Source: JAEUIZ01 sp046155605 (lineage in GTDB: Bacteria; Planctomycetota; Phycisphaerae; Phycisphaerales; UBA1924). From it: 29,578 bases of DNA. A program made the position numbers and the translations under genes. The notes beneath the pieces were generated by a model, which saw only the letters and a program-made list of their open reading frames with translations, searched no databases and had not been told where the DNA came from. Where the stretch lies: positions 1 to 29,578 of the forward strand of contig JBJXFQ010000145.1 of NCBI GenBank assembly GCA_046155605.1, written 5' to 3'. Shown piece after piece: positions 18,359 through 26,278 of the stretch. The stretch's first letter is position 1, and the number at the start of each line of letters is the position of its first letter.

Positions 18359-19795
18359 ATGACCACGCAAGTGACAACCGTGCTTCGCGTGACCACGGCC
18401 TTCGCGATCGCTGCCACGCCCGCGCTCGCGCAGCCCTGCATGCCCAACTGGACGCAGGTCGCGTCAACTGGCCCTTCCGCCCGCTACGGCCACGCGATGG
18501 CCTACGACTCGGCCCGCCAGCGAATCGTGCTCTTCGGCGGTGCGGGCGCGGGCTACTTCAACGACACCTGGGAATGGGACGGCGCGGCTTGGACCCAGCG
18601 CATCACGCCCGCGTCCCCGTCGGGCCGTTTCGGTCATTCCATTGCCTACGACAGCCTCCGCGCCGTCGTGGTGCTCTTCGGCGGCCGCAGCGCCACCGCG
18701 ACCCTGAGCGACACCTGGGAGTACAACGGCGCAACCTGGATCGCCCGCAGCCCCACCCAGAGTCCCGGTGGTCGTCACGAAGCCGGCATGGTGTTCGACT
18801 CCGCTCGCAATCGATGCATCCACTTTGGCGGCCGCGATGCTAGCGGTTTGCCTCTCGGCGACACATGGGAGTACGACGGCACAACGTGGACACAGTTGCC
18901 TATCGCCGGACCAGCACCAAGGGCTCTGATGGCGATCGCGTATGACTCGGCACGCGCCCGAACCGTCGTGTTCGGGGGCTCCTGGGCCACGATCGACGCG
19001 TTCGTTTGGGAGCTTGATGCAGCGGTGCCCGCGTGGTCGCCGCGGAACATTCAGCCAGGCCCCGTTGTGTCGAACAGCCCGGTGATGATCTATGACGCGG
19101 CGCGCGCCCGACATGTGCTGTTTGGGAGCCGTACCACGTGGGAGTTCGATCCGGCCGGCGCTGGCACATGGGTGCTCCGATCATCAGACCCCCCCAGCAG
19201 TCGCTACCGGAGTTCAATGGCATACCACGCGGGAGAGCAGACCACGATCCTCTTCGGCGGCTATTCCTTCAGCAGTGGATCAGCACTCGGCGACACCTGG
19301 CAATACGACGGGGCCGCAACCGGCGGGCCAACGCTCACCGAATGGCCCGACACGCAATCCGCCGCCCCCGGCCAGACCGTCATGTTCCACGTCACGGCTT
19401 CCGCCTCGCCGCCGATCTCTTATCAATGGTTTCGAGGCGGCTCGCCCATCGTCGACGGCGGGCAGTTCTCCGGCACCACCACCGACACGCTGACGATCAC
19501 GAACGTCGGTGTGGAAAATACCGCCGGCTACGCCGCTCGCGTCACCGACGCCTGCGGCACCGTTCACACCGATCCTGGCCAGCTCCTCCTCCAGTGCATC
19601 GCCAACTGCGACTACAGCACCGCTCAGCCCGTTCTCACCGTGATGGACTTTGTCTGTTTCAACAACGCCATTGCGGCGGGGTGCCCCTCGCCCACGTCGT
19701 GCTACGCCAACTGCGACGCCAGCACCAGCCTCCCGTTCCTCAACGTCAATGATTTCATCTGCTTCATGAACGCGTTCTCCGCTCAGTGCAGATAG
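18359..19795 (+). CDS. Secreted Kelch propeller plus Ig-like domain with FAAG-type tag
   Basis: 478 residues from the ATG at 18359, which has GGAG at 18349-18352; an ATG four codons upstream is possible. Signal peptide ends in ATPALA. Six Kelch-like units follow (three clear ones of the form AYDSxRxxxVLFGG...DTWEWDG, two weakened, one clear). Residues about 324-412 form an Ig-like domain with the usual Cys-free core (PGQTVMFHVTASASPPISYQ, WFRGG, TLTITNV, AGYAARVTDACG). Two tags begin at Cys413: NCDYSTAQPVLTVMDFVCFN and NCDASTSLPFLNVNDFICFM. The final phrase is FSAQCR instead of FAAGC. Related to the preceding gene by duplication, with the Ig-like insert as the main difference. Likely extracellular adhesion or binding role. 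Confidence 0.87.
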   Translation: MTTQVTTVLRVTTAFAIAATPALAQPCMPNWTQVASTGPSARYGHAMAYDSARQRIVLFGGAGAGYFNDTWEWDGAAWTQRITPASPSGRFGHSIAYDSLRAVVVLFGGRSATATLSDTWEYNGATWIARSPTQSPGGRHEAGMVFDSARNRCIHFGGRDASGLPLGDTWEYDGTTWTQLPIAGPAPRALMAIAYDSARARTVVFGGSWATIDAFVWELDAAVPAWSPRNIQPGPVVSNSPVMIYDAARARHVLFGSRTTWEFDPAGAGTWVLRSSDPPSSRYRSSMAYHAGEQTTILFGGYSFSSGSALGDTWQYDGAATGGPTLTEWPDTQSAAPGQTVMFHVTASASPPISYQWFRGGSPIVDGGQFSGTTTDTLTITNVGVENTAGYAARVTDACGTVHTDPGQLLLQCIANCDYSTAQPVLTVMDFVCFNNAIAAGCPSPTSCYANCDASTSLPFLNVNDFICFMNAFSAQCR

Positions 19796-19943
19796 CCTCG
19801 GCGCGCGTCGTCCCGCGCGATCCTTCCCGCTCCCATCAACGTACCCCTGTCGAATAGCCGATGCTTCTCTGCCGCGCTATCCCCGCGCGGCCATTCGAAC
19901 GCCCGCACAGATTCGACCACCCGCACAGACTCAACCCTCCCAG

Positions 19944-21017
19944 ATGTCCACGCCGCCTGTCACAGAGCCGCCGAATCCTCCCCCCGCTGGCGCTACGACC
20001 GCCGCTGCCAGCGCTGGCCCCGGCGCGCGCGAATCGTCCAACCCACCGCCCTTCGGCGCTTCCTCCCCCGCGCCCCGCCCCGCCCTCCGCCATTTCATCA
20101 AACTCGCACGCCCGCACCAATGGGCCAAGGGTGCCTTCGTCGTTGTCGGTCCGGCCTACGCCTTCGCCACCGGCACGCCACTCGGCTTCGCCAGCATCAT
20201 TGCCGTCGCCGGGGCCGTCCTCGCCTTTGGCTTCGCCGCCAGTTCCTGCTACGTCATCAATGACATCCGCGACCGTGACGCCGACCGCCTCCACCCGCGC
20301 AAGCGGCACCGCCCCATTGCCTCCGGTGCCATTCCCGTCCCCGCCGCAACCGCCTTCGCCGGCCTCCTCCTCCTCGCCTCCGCGCTCGCCTGCCTGCTCG
20401 TCCTCGTCGGCCATTGGGCCGGCCCCGACACCGCCACCGGCCCCGTCGGCCATCCGTTCTGGCTCGCCGTCGCCGTCGTCGTCTACGTCATCAACACCAA
20501 CCTCTACAGCCTCCGCTTCAAACACGAGGTCGTCCTTGATGTCATCAGCCTCGCTGCGGGGTTCGTCCTGCGCGTGCTCGGCGGCTGCGCGGCCGCGGGC
20601 GTCGCCCCCAGCGCCTGGCTCCTCAACGTCACCTTCTTCGTCTCCATGTTCCTCGCCTTCGGCAAACGCCTGGGCGAACGCCGAACCATGGGCGATTCCG
20701 CCGCCGGCGCGCGCGGCGTCCAGGCCGCTTACACCGACGACCTCCTCCGCATGACCGTCGTCGTCACCGGCGTCGCCACCCTCGTCACCTACTCCGGCTA
20801 CGTCCAATCCCAGGCCACCCGCTACGAGCACGGCTTCAACGTCCTCTGGCTCACCATGCTCCCCGCCACCTACGGCCTGCTCCGCTGCATCGTCGTCCTC
20901 GAACGCGGCCTCTACGACGACCCCACCGAACTCGCCTGGCGCGATCGCCCCTTCCAGATCGCCATCGCCCTCTTCGGCATTGTCACGCTCGGTGTCATGC
21001 TTTGGGCACGCGGGTAG
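19944..21017 (+). CDS. UbiA-family prenyltransferase, decaprenyl-phosphate phosphoribosyltransferase-like
   Basis: 357 residues. A Pro/Ala-rich, probably disordered N-terminal tail (1-45) precedes the membrane core with about eight to nine helices. The first prenyl-diphosphate/Mg motif is N106-D107-x2-D110-x3-D114 in YVINDIRDRDADRLHPRKRH, followed by RPIASG. LRPHQW-like entry (KLARPHQWAKG) and the second loop YSLRFKHEVVLDVISLAAGF agree with the branch that moves phosphoribose onto polyprenyl phosphate (the Rv3806c type), rather than with the quinone or heme branches. In mycobacteria the product leads to arabinose donors; no DprE1/DprE2 partners are present here, so the pathway is an inference. 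No clear ribosome site at ATG 19944. Confidence 0.82.
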   Translation: MSTPPVTEPPNPPPAGATTAAASAGPGARESSNPPPFGASSPAPRPALRHFIKLARPHQWAKGAFVVVGPAYAFATGTPLGFASIIAVAGAVLAFGFAASSCYVINDIRDRDADRLHPRKRHRPIASGAIPVPAATAFAGLLLLASALACLLVLVGHWAGPDTATGPVGHPFWLAVAVVVYVINTNLYSLRFKHEVVLDVISLAAGFVLRVLGGCAAAGVAPSAWLLNVTFFVSMFLAFGKRLGERRTMGDSAAGARGVQAAYTDDLLRMTVVVTGVATLVTYSGYVQSQATRYEHGFNVLWLTMLPATYGLLRCIVVLERGLYDDPTELAWRDRPFQIAIALFGIVTLGVMLWARG

Positions 21018-21271
21018 GTGAGCCGGGGCGTCCCCGCCCCGACCGCACCGCCCCGTCGCCGCCGCGGCTCGTGGCCGTCATGCGGTTATTCCCTCATCGG
21101 CCTCCCCGCGGGACAAAGTTGCCCAGAGTGTGGCGGCACACCGGTTTCCAAGCCGATACCCGCTCATCAGTGCTAGAGTTTTCGATATCCCAGGTCGGAT
21201 CGTGTGATCCCGGCGGCTTCAGCGGTGCCGCTCCTTCTGGGTTGGTTCAGCGGAGCGCTAGGAGTCCGAGC
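21018..21271. other. Intergenic region with GC-rich hairpin and metalloprotease leader
   Basis: A perfect GGGGCG/CGCCCC hairpin (21025-21040, four-base loop) lies just after the prenyltransferase stop but lacks a T tract, so it may be a weak terminator or a repeat. The following sequence up to the AGGAG at 21260-21264 becomes more AT-rich (GAGTTTTCGATATCCC near 21176-21192) and probably contains the promoter of the metalloprotease gene. I cannot assign boxes with confidence. Confidence 0.4.
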
Positions 21272-24226
21272 ATGAGTAGTGCGAGTGTTCTTTCCGCATT
21301 GGCCGGCGGTGTCATGGGCCTCTTCCTGGTGGGCGCCGTCACGGCGCAGCCCCCCATGCCCCCAGAACTCGGCAAAGAAGCCGGCAAAGAAGCCGGCAAG
21401 GACAAGCCCGACTTCCCGCCCTTCAAGGAAGTCTCCGAGGGCTACACCGCCATCGCCCCAGCCGAGGGTGAGACCGGCTTCTACTCCCTCTGGAAACGCG
21501 ACAAGGACGGCCAACTCCTCGCCGAACTCCCACGCGGTTTCGCCAACCAGAAGCACCTCTTCTCCATGACCATGCCCACCGGCGAACTCTTCGCCGGACT
21601 CCAGACCGGCGAGGCCTACGTCTACTGGAAACGCTTCGACAAACGCATCGCACTCATCGCGCCCCAGATCGCCGTCCGCTCCACAGGCGACGCCGAGAGC
21701 AAGGACTCCATCCAGAATCACTTCACCGATCGCGTCCTCGTCGATGTCCCCATCGTCTGCATGGGGCCAAACGGCCAGCCCGTCATCGACATGGACGCCC
21801 TCCTCGTCGGCAGCGCCAACACCTTCTATGGCGGCCTCGCCGCCGGCGCCAACTCCCGCCTCGCCGTCCTCAAAACCGCCAAGACCTTTCCGGAAAACAT
21901 GGTCATCGCCTTCGAGATGCCCGTCGGCAACGGCACCCTCAAAACTTTCCACTACAACATCAGCCTCATCCCCGACAACACCGGCTACAAGCCCCGAAAG
22001 GCCGACGAACGCGTCGGCTACTTCAACGATTACTACCGCGACCTCGGCAAGTTCAAGCAGGACGAGGTCTGGAACCGCTTCATCTGCCGCTGGCACCTCG
22101 AAAAGGCCGACCCCTCACGCAAACTCAGCCCGCCCAAGCAGCCCATTATCTACTACGTCGAGCACACCGTCCCCATCCGCTACCGCCGTCACGTCAAGGA
22201 CGGCGTCCTCTGGTGGAACAAGGCCTTCGAGAACGTCGGCATCAAGGACGCCATCGAGGTCTACTACCAGGACAAGGCCTCCGGCGCCCACATGGACAAG
22301 GACCCCGAGGACACCCGCTACAACTTCATCCGCTGGCTCGCCAACGACATCGGCACCGCCATCGGACCCTCACGAACCCACCCGATCACCGGCCAGATCC
22401 TCGACGCCGACATCGTCCTCACCGACGGCTGGATCCGCCACTTCTGGTACCAGGCCAACGAGTTCCTCCCCCAGACCGCCATGGAGGGCATGAGCGCCGA
22501 GACCGTCGCCTGGCTCGACAAGCATCCCAACTGGGACCCGCGCCTCCGTCTCGCCTCCCCTGACGAACGCGACGCCATCCTCCAGCAGCGCGCCATCTCC
22601 ATGTCGCGCCAAGGCGTCCTCGGCTTCGGCGGCCGCGCACTCCCAGGCTCCGAGACCATGGTCTTCTCGCGACCCGAGTTCGCGCCCTTCCTCGAACACA
22701 TCAACGGCAACTCCCGCCTCTGCATGGCCGCCGACTCCAAGGGCCGCGACATGGCCATGATGGGACTCACCATGGACGTCCTCGGCATGCTCCACGAGGA
22801 CGCCCAGCCCGAAGAGAAAAAGCCCGACGACAAAAAAGATGACAAGAAGGACGACAAGAAAAAGGACGAAGTCGAAAAAATCGACGGCATCCCCGAGTGG
22901 TTCGTCGGCGTCGCCCTCGCTGACCTCACCTGCCACGAGGTCGGACACACCCTCGGCCTCCGCCACAACTTCAAGGCCTCCTCCATCTACCCACTCTCCA
23001 AGATCAACTCCGTCGAGATCAAGGGCGTCAAGCCCCTCGCCGGCTCCGTCATGGACTACATCCCCGTCAACATCAACATGGAAGACGGTGAGATCCAGGG
23101 CGACTACTTCATGACCGGCGTCGGCCCCTACGACATGTGGGCCATCGAGTACGGCTACACCTTCGAAGACCCCGAAAAAGTCCTCAAACGCTGCGGCGAC
23201 CCCCTCCTCACCTACGGCACCGACGAGGACACCGGCGGCCCAGACCCCCTCGCCCGCCGCTACGACTTCGCCGCTGATCCGCGCGACTACGCCATCAGCC
23301 GAATGAAACTCGCCAAGTACCTCCGCGAGCGCATCACCGACAAGTTCGTCAAGGACGGCGAGAGTTGGGCCAAGGCGCGCCGCGGTTACCAGATCACCCT
23401 CGGCACCCAGATGGACGCCGTCAACATCATGGCCAGTTGGCTCGGCGGTGCCCTCGTCCACCGCGACAAGAAGGGCGACCCCGGCGACCGCGCCCCGATC
23501 AACCCCCTCTCCGCCGCTCAGCAGCGCGCCGCACTCAAGTTCGTCGTTGACAACGCCTTCTTCGACGAGTCCTTCGGCCTCTCTTCCGACCTCCTCCGTC
23601 GCATGTCCGTCGATAAATGGTTCGATGGCGGCGGCCAGGCCAACGCCGAGCCCACCTTCCCCATCCACGATCGAATCATGGGCATCCAGGCCTCGGCCCT
23701 CACCATGCTCATGAATCCGACCACGCTCCGCCGCGTCTACGACAACGAGTTCCTCGTCCCCGCAGATCAGGACGCCCTCACCCTCCCAGAAATCATCACC
23801 ACCGTCTCCACTGCCGTCTGGTCCGAACTCGACAAGACCAGCGACAAGAAGTTCACGGCCCGCGAGCCCCTCGTCTCCAGCCTCCGCCGAAACCTCCAGC
23901 GCGAGCACATGGAACGGCTCATCGACCTCTCCCTCGACGGCGGCCGCGGTGCCGCCGGCAAGCCCATCTCCAACCTCGCCACCGCCGAACTCCGCGCTAT
24001 CCTCGACAAACTCTCCAAGTCCATCGACAAGGGCGGCAGCCGCCTCGACCCCTACACCACCGCTCACCTCGCCGAGGCCAAACTCCGCATCGCCAAGGCC
24101 CTCGACGCCCAGTACGTCTACAACGTCGATTCCATCGGCGGCGGCGGTTTCGGCGGCTTCTTCCCCTTCGGCCAGCAGCCCGCCTCCCCCACCGGCATCC
24201 CGCCAACCGAACAGCCGCAGCCCTGA
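21272..24226 (+). CDS. Large exported zinc-dependent metalloprotease (DUF5117/DUF4953 type)
   Basis: 984 residues from the ATG at 21272, chosen for its AGGAG and the signal peptide that follows (ALAGGVMGLFLVGAVTAQ). The zinc site is HEVGHTLGLRH (His555, Glu556, His559, His565), the HExxHxxGxxH form of metzincins, and SVMDY with Met594 is a Met-turn candidate. Size, the DUF5117-like N-terminal half (TGEAYVYWKRFDKRIALIAP, VGYFNDYYRDLGKF) and the sequence after the site fit the bacterial family annotated as zinc-dependent metalloprotease with DUF5117 and DUF4953. A Lys/Asp/Glu-rich insertion (about 513-540) sits just before the catalytic motif. It probably acts in the periplasm or outside the cell. 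Substrate unknown. A strong terminator follows. Confidence 0.9.
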   Translation: MSSASVLSALAGGVMGLFLVGAVTAQPPMPPELGKEAGKEAGKDKPDFPPFKEVSEGYTAIAPAEGETGFYSLWKRDKDGQLLAELPRGFANQKHLFSMTMPTGELFAGLQTGEAYVYWKRFDKRIALIAPQIAVRSTGDAESKDSIQNHFTDRVLVDVPIVCMGPNGQPVIDMDALLVGSANTFYGGLAAGANSRLAVLKTAKTFPENMVIAFEMPVGNGTLKTFHYNISLIPDNTGYKPRKADERVGYFNDYYRDLGKFKQDEVWNRFICRWHLEKADPSRKLSPPKQPIIYYVEHTVPIRYRRHVKDGVLWWNKAFENVGIKDAIEVYYQDKASGAHMDKDPEDTRYNFIRWLANDIGTAIGPSRTHPITGQILDADIVLTDGWIRHFWYQANEFLPQTAMEGMSAETVAWLDKHPNWDPRLRLASPDERDAILQQRAISMSRQGVLGFGGRALPGSETMVFSRPEFAPFLEHINGNSRLCMAADSKGRDMAMMGLTMDVLGMLHEDAQPEEKKPDDKKDDKKDDKKKDEVEKIDGIPEWFVGVALADLTCHEVGHTLGLRHNFKASSIYPLSKINSVEIKGVKPLAGSVMDYIPVNINMEDGEIQGDYFMTGVGPYDMWAIEYGYTFEDPEKVLKRCGDPLLTYGTDEDTGGPDPLARRYDFAADPRDYAISRMKLAKYLRERITDKFVKDGESWAKARRGYQITLGTQMDAVNIMASWLGGALVHRDKKGDPGDRAPINPLSAAQQRAALKFVVDNAFFDESFGLSSDLLRRMSVDKWFDGGGQANAEPTFPIHDRIMGIQASALTMLMNPTTLRRVYDNEFLVPADQDALTLPEIITTVSTAVWSELDKTSDKKFTAREPLVSSLRRNLQREHMERLIDLSLDGGRGAAGKPISNLATAELRAILDKLSKSIDKGGSRLDPYTTAHLAEAKLRIAKALDAQYVYNVDSIGGGGFGGFFPFGQQPASPTGIPPTEQPQP

Positions 24227-24274
24227 CTCTCACGACACCGGGCGATAACGCCCGCCAATCTTGATCGCGACCAC

Positions 24275-24307
24275 GGGCCGTCCTTCTTGGGCGGCCCGCT
24301 TTCTTTT
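24275..24307 (+). terminator. Rho-independent terminator after the metalloprotease gene
   Basis: A nine-base-pair stem GGGCCGTCC / GGGCGGCCC (one T-G wobble) with a TTCTT loop spans 24275-24297 and is followed by GCTTTCTTTT. It lies 48 bases after the stop at 24226. This is the only clear intrinsic terminator in the window, and it separates the metalloprotease unit from the phosphatase-cytochrome gene. Confidence 0.85.
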
Positions 24308-24428
24308 CACCCGCAAATCACCACAGACAGCACGAACCGTCCGACCCAGCCCTCGACGACCTCGTTTCATTCGCTCGTCCCAGCGCCCCCCCCCGAAACC
24401 TTTCGTTCCTCATCCCCTATAACTCCTC

Positions 24429-25376
24429 ATGCCGCGCGCTCGCCTTCTCGCCGTTGCCATGCTCGGCCTTCCCTCGCTCGCCTGCTCTCTCGCTCCTTCC
24501 GCCGCCTCAAAGCACTTCGCCACGGCCTCCTTACCTCACTCTTCCGAGCCCGCCCACTCTGCGCTCCACAACGTCCATTCCCTCACGCCTCGGCTCATCT
24601 CTGGCGGCGTCCCCGATTCCCCAGCCGCCTTCGACGAACTCAAAGCCCGCGGCATCAAGACCATCATCTCCGTTGATGGTGCCGCTCCCGACCTCGCCGC
24701 CGCCTCCTCCCGCGGCATGCGTTACGTCCATATCCCCATCACCTACGCCGAGGTCACCGAACTCCAACGCCTCGAAATCGCCCGCGCCATCCGCGACCTC
24801 CCCGGCCCTGTCTTCATCCACTGCCACCACGGCAAGCACCGCGGGCCCGCCGCCGCTTCCGCGGCCGCCGTCGCGCTCGGGATGATCACCCCCAAACAGG
24901 GAATTGAGTTCATGCGCATCACCGGCACCGCGCCAAACTACAAAGGCCTCTACGCCTGCGTCGCCGCAGCGACAACCGCCACCGCCGCCGATCTCGACGC
25001 CGCGCCCGCCGACTTCCCCGCCGTCCGCAAGCCCGCGGGCATCCTTGCCGCCATGGTCCGCGCCGACGAGGCCTTCGAGTCTCTCATGGCTGTGAAAGAC
25101 GCCGGCTGGCTCGTCCCCAAAGACCACCCCGACCTCGTCCCCGCCGCCCTCGCCGGCCAACTCGCAGACCACCTCCGAGTCTCCGGCGAAGACCCGAAAT
25201 CCAGAGCCCACGGCAGCGACTACCTTGACAAACTCCGCGCCGCCATCATGGCCGCCGCACTCCTCGAAGACGCAATCCTCGCCGCCGCGCCCGCAGACCA
25301 ACTCTCCGCGCGCCTCAACCTCGTCCAGGCCTCCTGCAAGGATTGCCACGCGGCCTACCGCGACCTCCGCCCGTAA
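24429..25376 (+). CDS. Exported CX5R phosphatase-like protein fused to a cytochrome c'-like CxxCH domain
   Basis: 315 residues. The N-terminus is an export signal with a possible lipobox (LPSLAC, Cys19), so it may be a lipoprotein. Residues 45-165 resemble the dual-specificity/protein-tyrosine phosphatase fold: LISGGVPDSPAAFDELKARGIKTIISVDG, then VFIHCHHGKHRGPAAAS, where Cys132 and Arg138 form the CX5R loop. The Ala-rich helical C-terminal region (about 195-315) ends in CKDCHAAYR, a heme c motif (Cys303, Cys306, His307) placed near the C-terminus, as in the four-helix cytochrome c' class. Export is consistent with periplasmic heme attachment. A phosphatase coupled to a redox or gas-sensing heme domain is inferred. 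No clear ribosome site at ATG 24429. Confidence 0.82.
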   Translation: MPRARLLAVAMLGLPSLACSLAPSAASKHFATASLPHSSEPAHSALHNVHSLTPRLISGGVPDSPAAFDELKARGIKTIISVDGAAPDLAAASSRGMRYVHIPITYAEVTELQRLEIARAIRDLPGPVFIHCHHGKHRGPAAASAAAVALGMITPKQGIEFMRITGTAPNYKGLYACVAAATTATAADLDAAPADFPAVRKPAGILAAMVRADEAFESLMAVKDAGWLVPKDHPDLVPAALAGQLADHLRVSGEDPKSRAHGSDYLDKLRAAIMAAALLEDAILAAAPADQLSARLNLVQASCKDCHAAYRDLRP

Positions 25377-25387
25377 CGCCCCCTTTG

Positions 25388-25411
25388 GTGGCACCGGCCT
25401 CCAGACCGGTG
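25388..25411. repeat. Small palindrome between the phosphatase-cytochrome gene and purQ
   Basis: CACCGG (25392-25397) and CCGGTG (25406-25411) form a six-base stem with an eight-base loop, directly preceded by GTGG. The flanking bases resemble the CACCGACC hairpins found at 15.3 and 29.2 kb, so this may be a distant single member. It is the only structure in the 95-base gap before purQ and has no T tract. Confidence 0.5.
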
Positions 25412-25471
25412 ACTACACGCTCTTCCCACTCTCTTCCTTCCGGTACGGCTCTTTCCCTCCTACCCTTCCTC

Positions 25472-26278
25472 ATGCCTCGCGCCCTCGTCATCCGCGCCGC
25501 CGGCACCAACTGCGACGCCGAAATGCTCCGCGCCTTCGCTCTCGCCGGCGCCGAGCCCTCGCTCCTCCACCTCGACGCACTCTGCCGAGAGCCCGACCGC
25601 CTCGACGACTTCGACCTCGTCGGCTTCCCCGGCGGATTCAGTTTCGGCGACGACGTCGCCTCAGGCCGCATCTTCGCCATGCGCGTCCGCGAACGCCTCT
25701 GGCCCGCGCTCCGACGCGCCATCGATCGCGGCACGCCCATGATCGGCGCCTGCAACGGCTTCCAGGTCATGGTCCAGGTCGGCCTCCTCCCCGGTCCCGC
25801 CTCCGGCGTGCCCTGGCCCTCCGATCAGCCCCCAGCGCAATCCGTCGCCCTCACCGACAACATCGGCGGACGCTTCGTTGATCGCTGGGTCTCCATGATC
25901 CCCGAAACTTCCCCCTGCGTCTGGACCCGTCACCTCGCCGACGCCTTCCGCGACCGCCCCGACGCACTCCAACTCCCGGTCGCCCACGGCGAGGGCCGCC
26001 TCGTTTGCGACTCCTCTCTCACGCTCGATCTCCTCACCGCCGGCAATCACATCGCCCTCCGTTACGCCGACAACTACAACGGCTCCCAGGCCGCCATCGC
26101 GGGCCTCTGCGACGCCTCCGGCCTCATCTTCGGGCTCATGCCCCATCCCGAACGCTTCCTCGATTGGAACCGTCACCCGTTCTGGACTCGCCTCGATCCC
26201 CACACTCGCCGCGGCGACACCCCCGGACTCGTCATCTTCAAGTCCGCCGTCGAAGCCGCTGCCAAGATGCCCGTATGA
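25472..26278 (+). CDS. purQ: Phosphoribosylformylglycinamidine synthase subunit PurQ
   Basis: 268 residues from the ATG at 25472. This is a class I glutamine amidotransferase: RAAGTNCDAEMLRAFALAGA at the start, GFPGGFSFGDDVASG, nucleophile Cys94 in GACNGFQVM, and His225/Glu227 in LMPHPERFLDW. It supplies ammonia from glutamine to PurL for the FGAR to FGAM step of purine synthesis in the cytosol. The length is slightly above the short stand-alone PurQ form, and purL/purS are not nearby. No obvious ribosome site; the start matches the family N-terminus. Its stop overlaps the start of the Fur-like gene as ATGA. Confidence 0.95.
   Translation: MPRALVIRAAGTNCDAEMLRAFALAGAEPSLLHLDALCREPDRLDDFDLVGFPGGFSFGDDVASGRIFAMRVRERLWPALRRAIDRGTPMIGACNGFQVMVQVGLLPGPASGVPWPSDQPPAQSVALTDNIGGRFVDRWVSMIPETSPCVWTRHLADAFRDRPDALQLPVAHGEGRLVCDSSLTLDLLTAGNHIALRYADNYNGSQAAIAGLCDASGLIFGLMPHPERFLDWNRHPFWTRLDPHTRRGDTPGLVIFKSAVEAAAKMPV

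Noticed and set aside
22370..24067. A 565-codon minus-strand frame inside the metalloprotease gene.
   Set aside because: Its Asp/Glu/Gly/Val-rich translation is the mirror of a C-ending codon bias on the other strand. The sense frame has an intact zinc motif, signal peptide and ribosome site.
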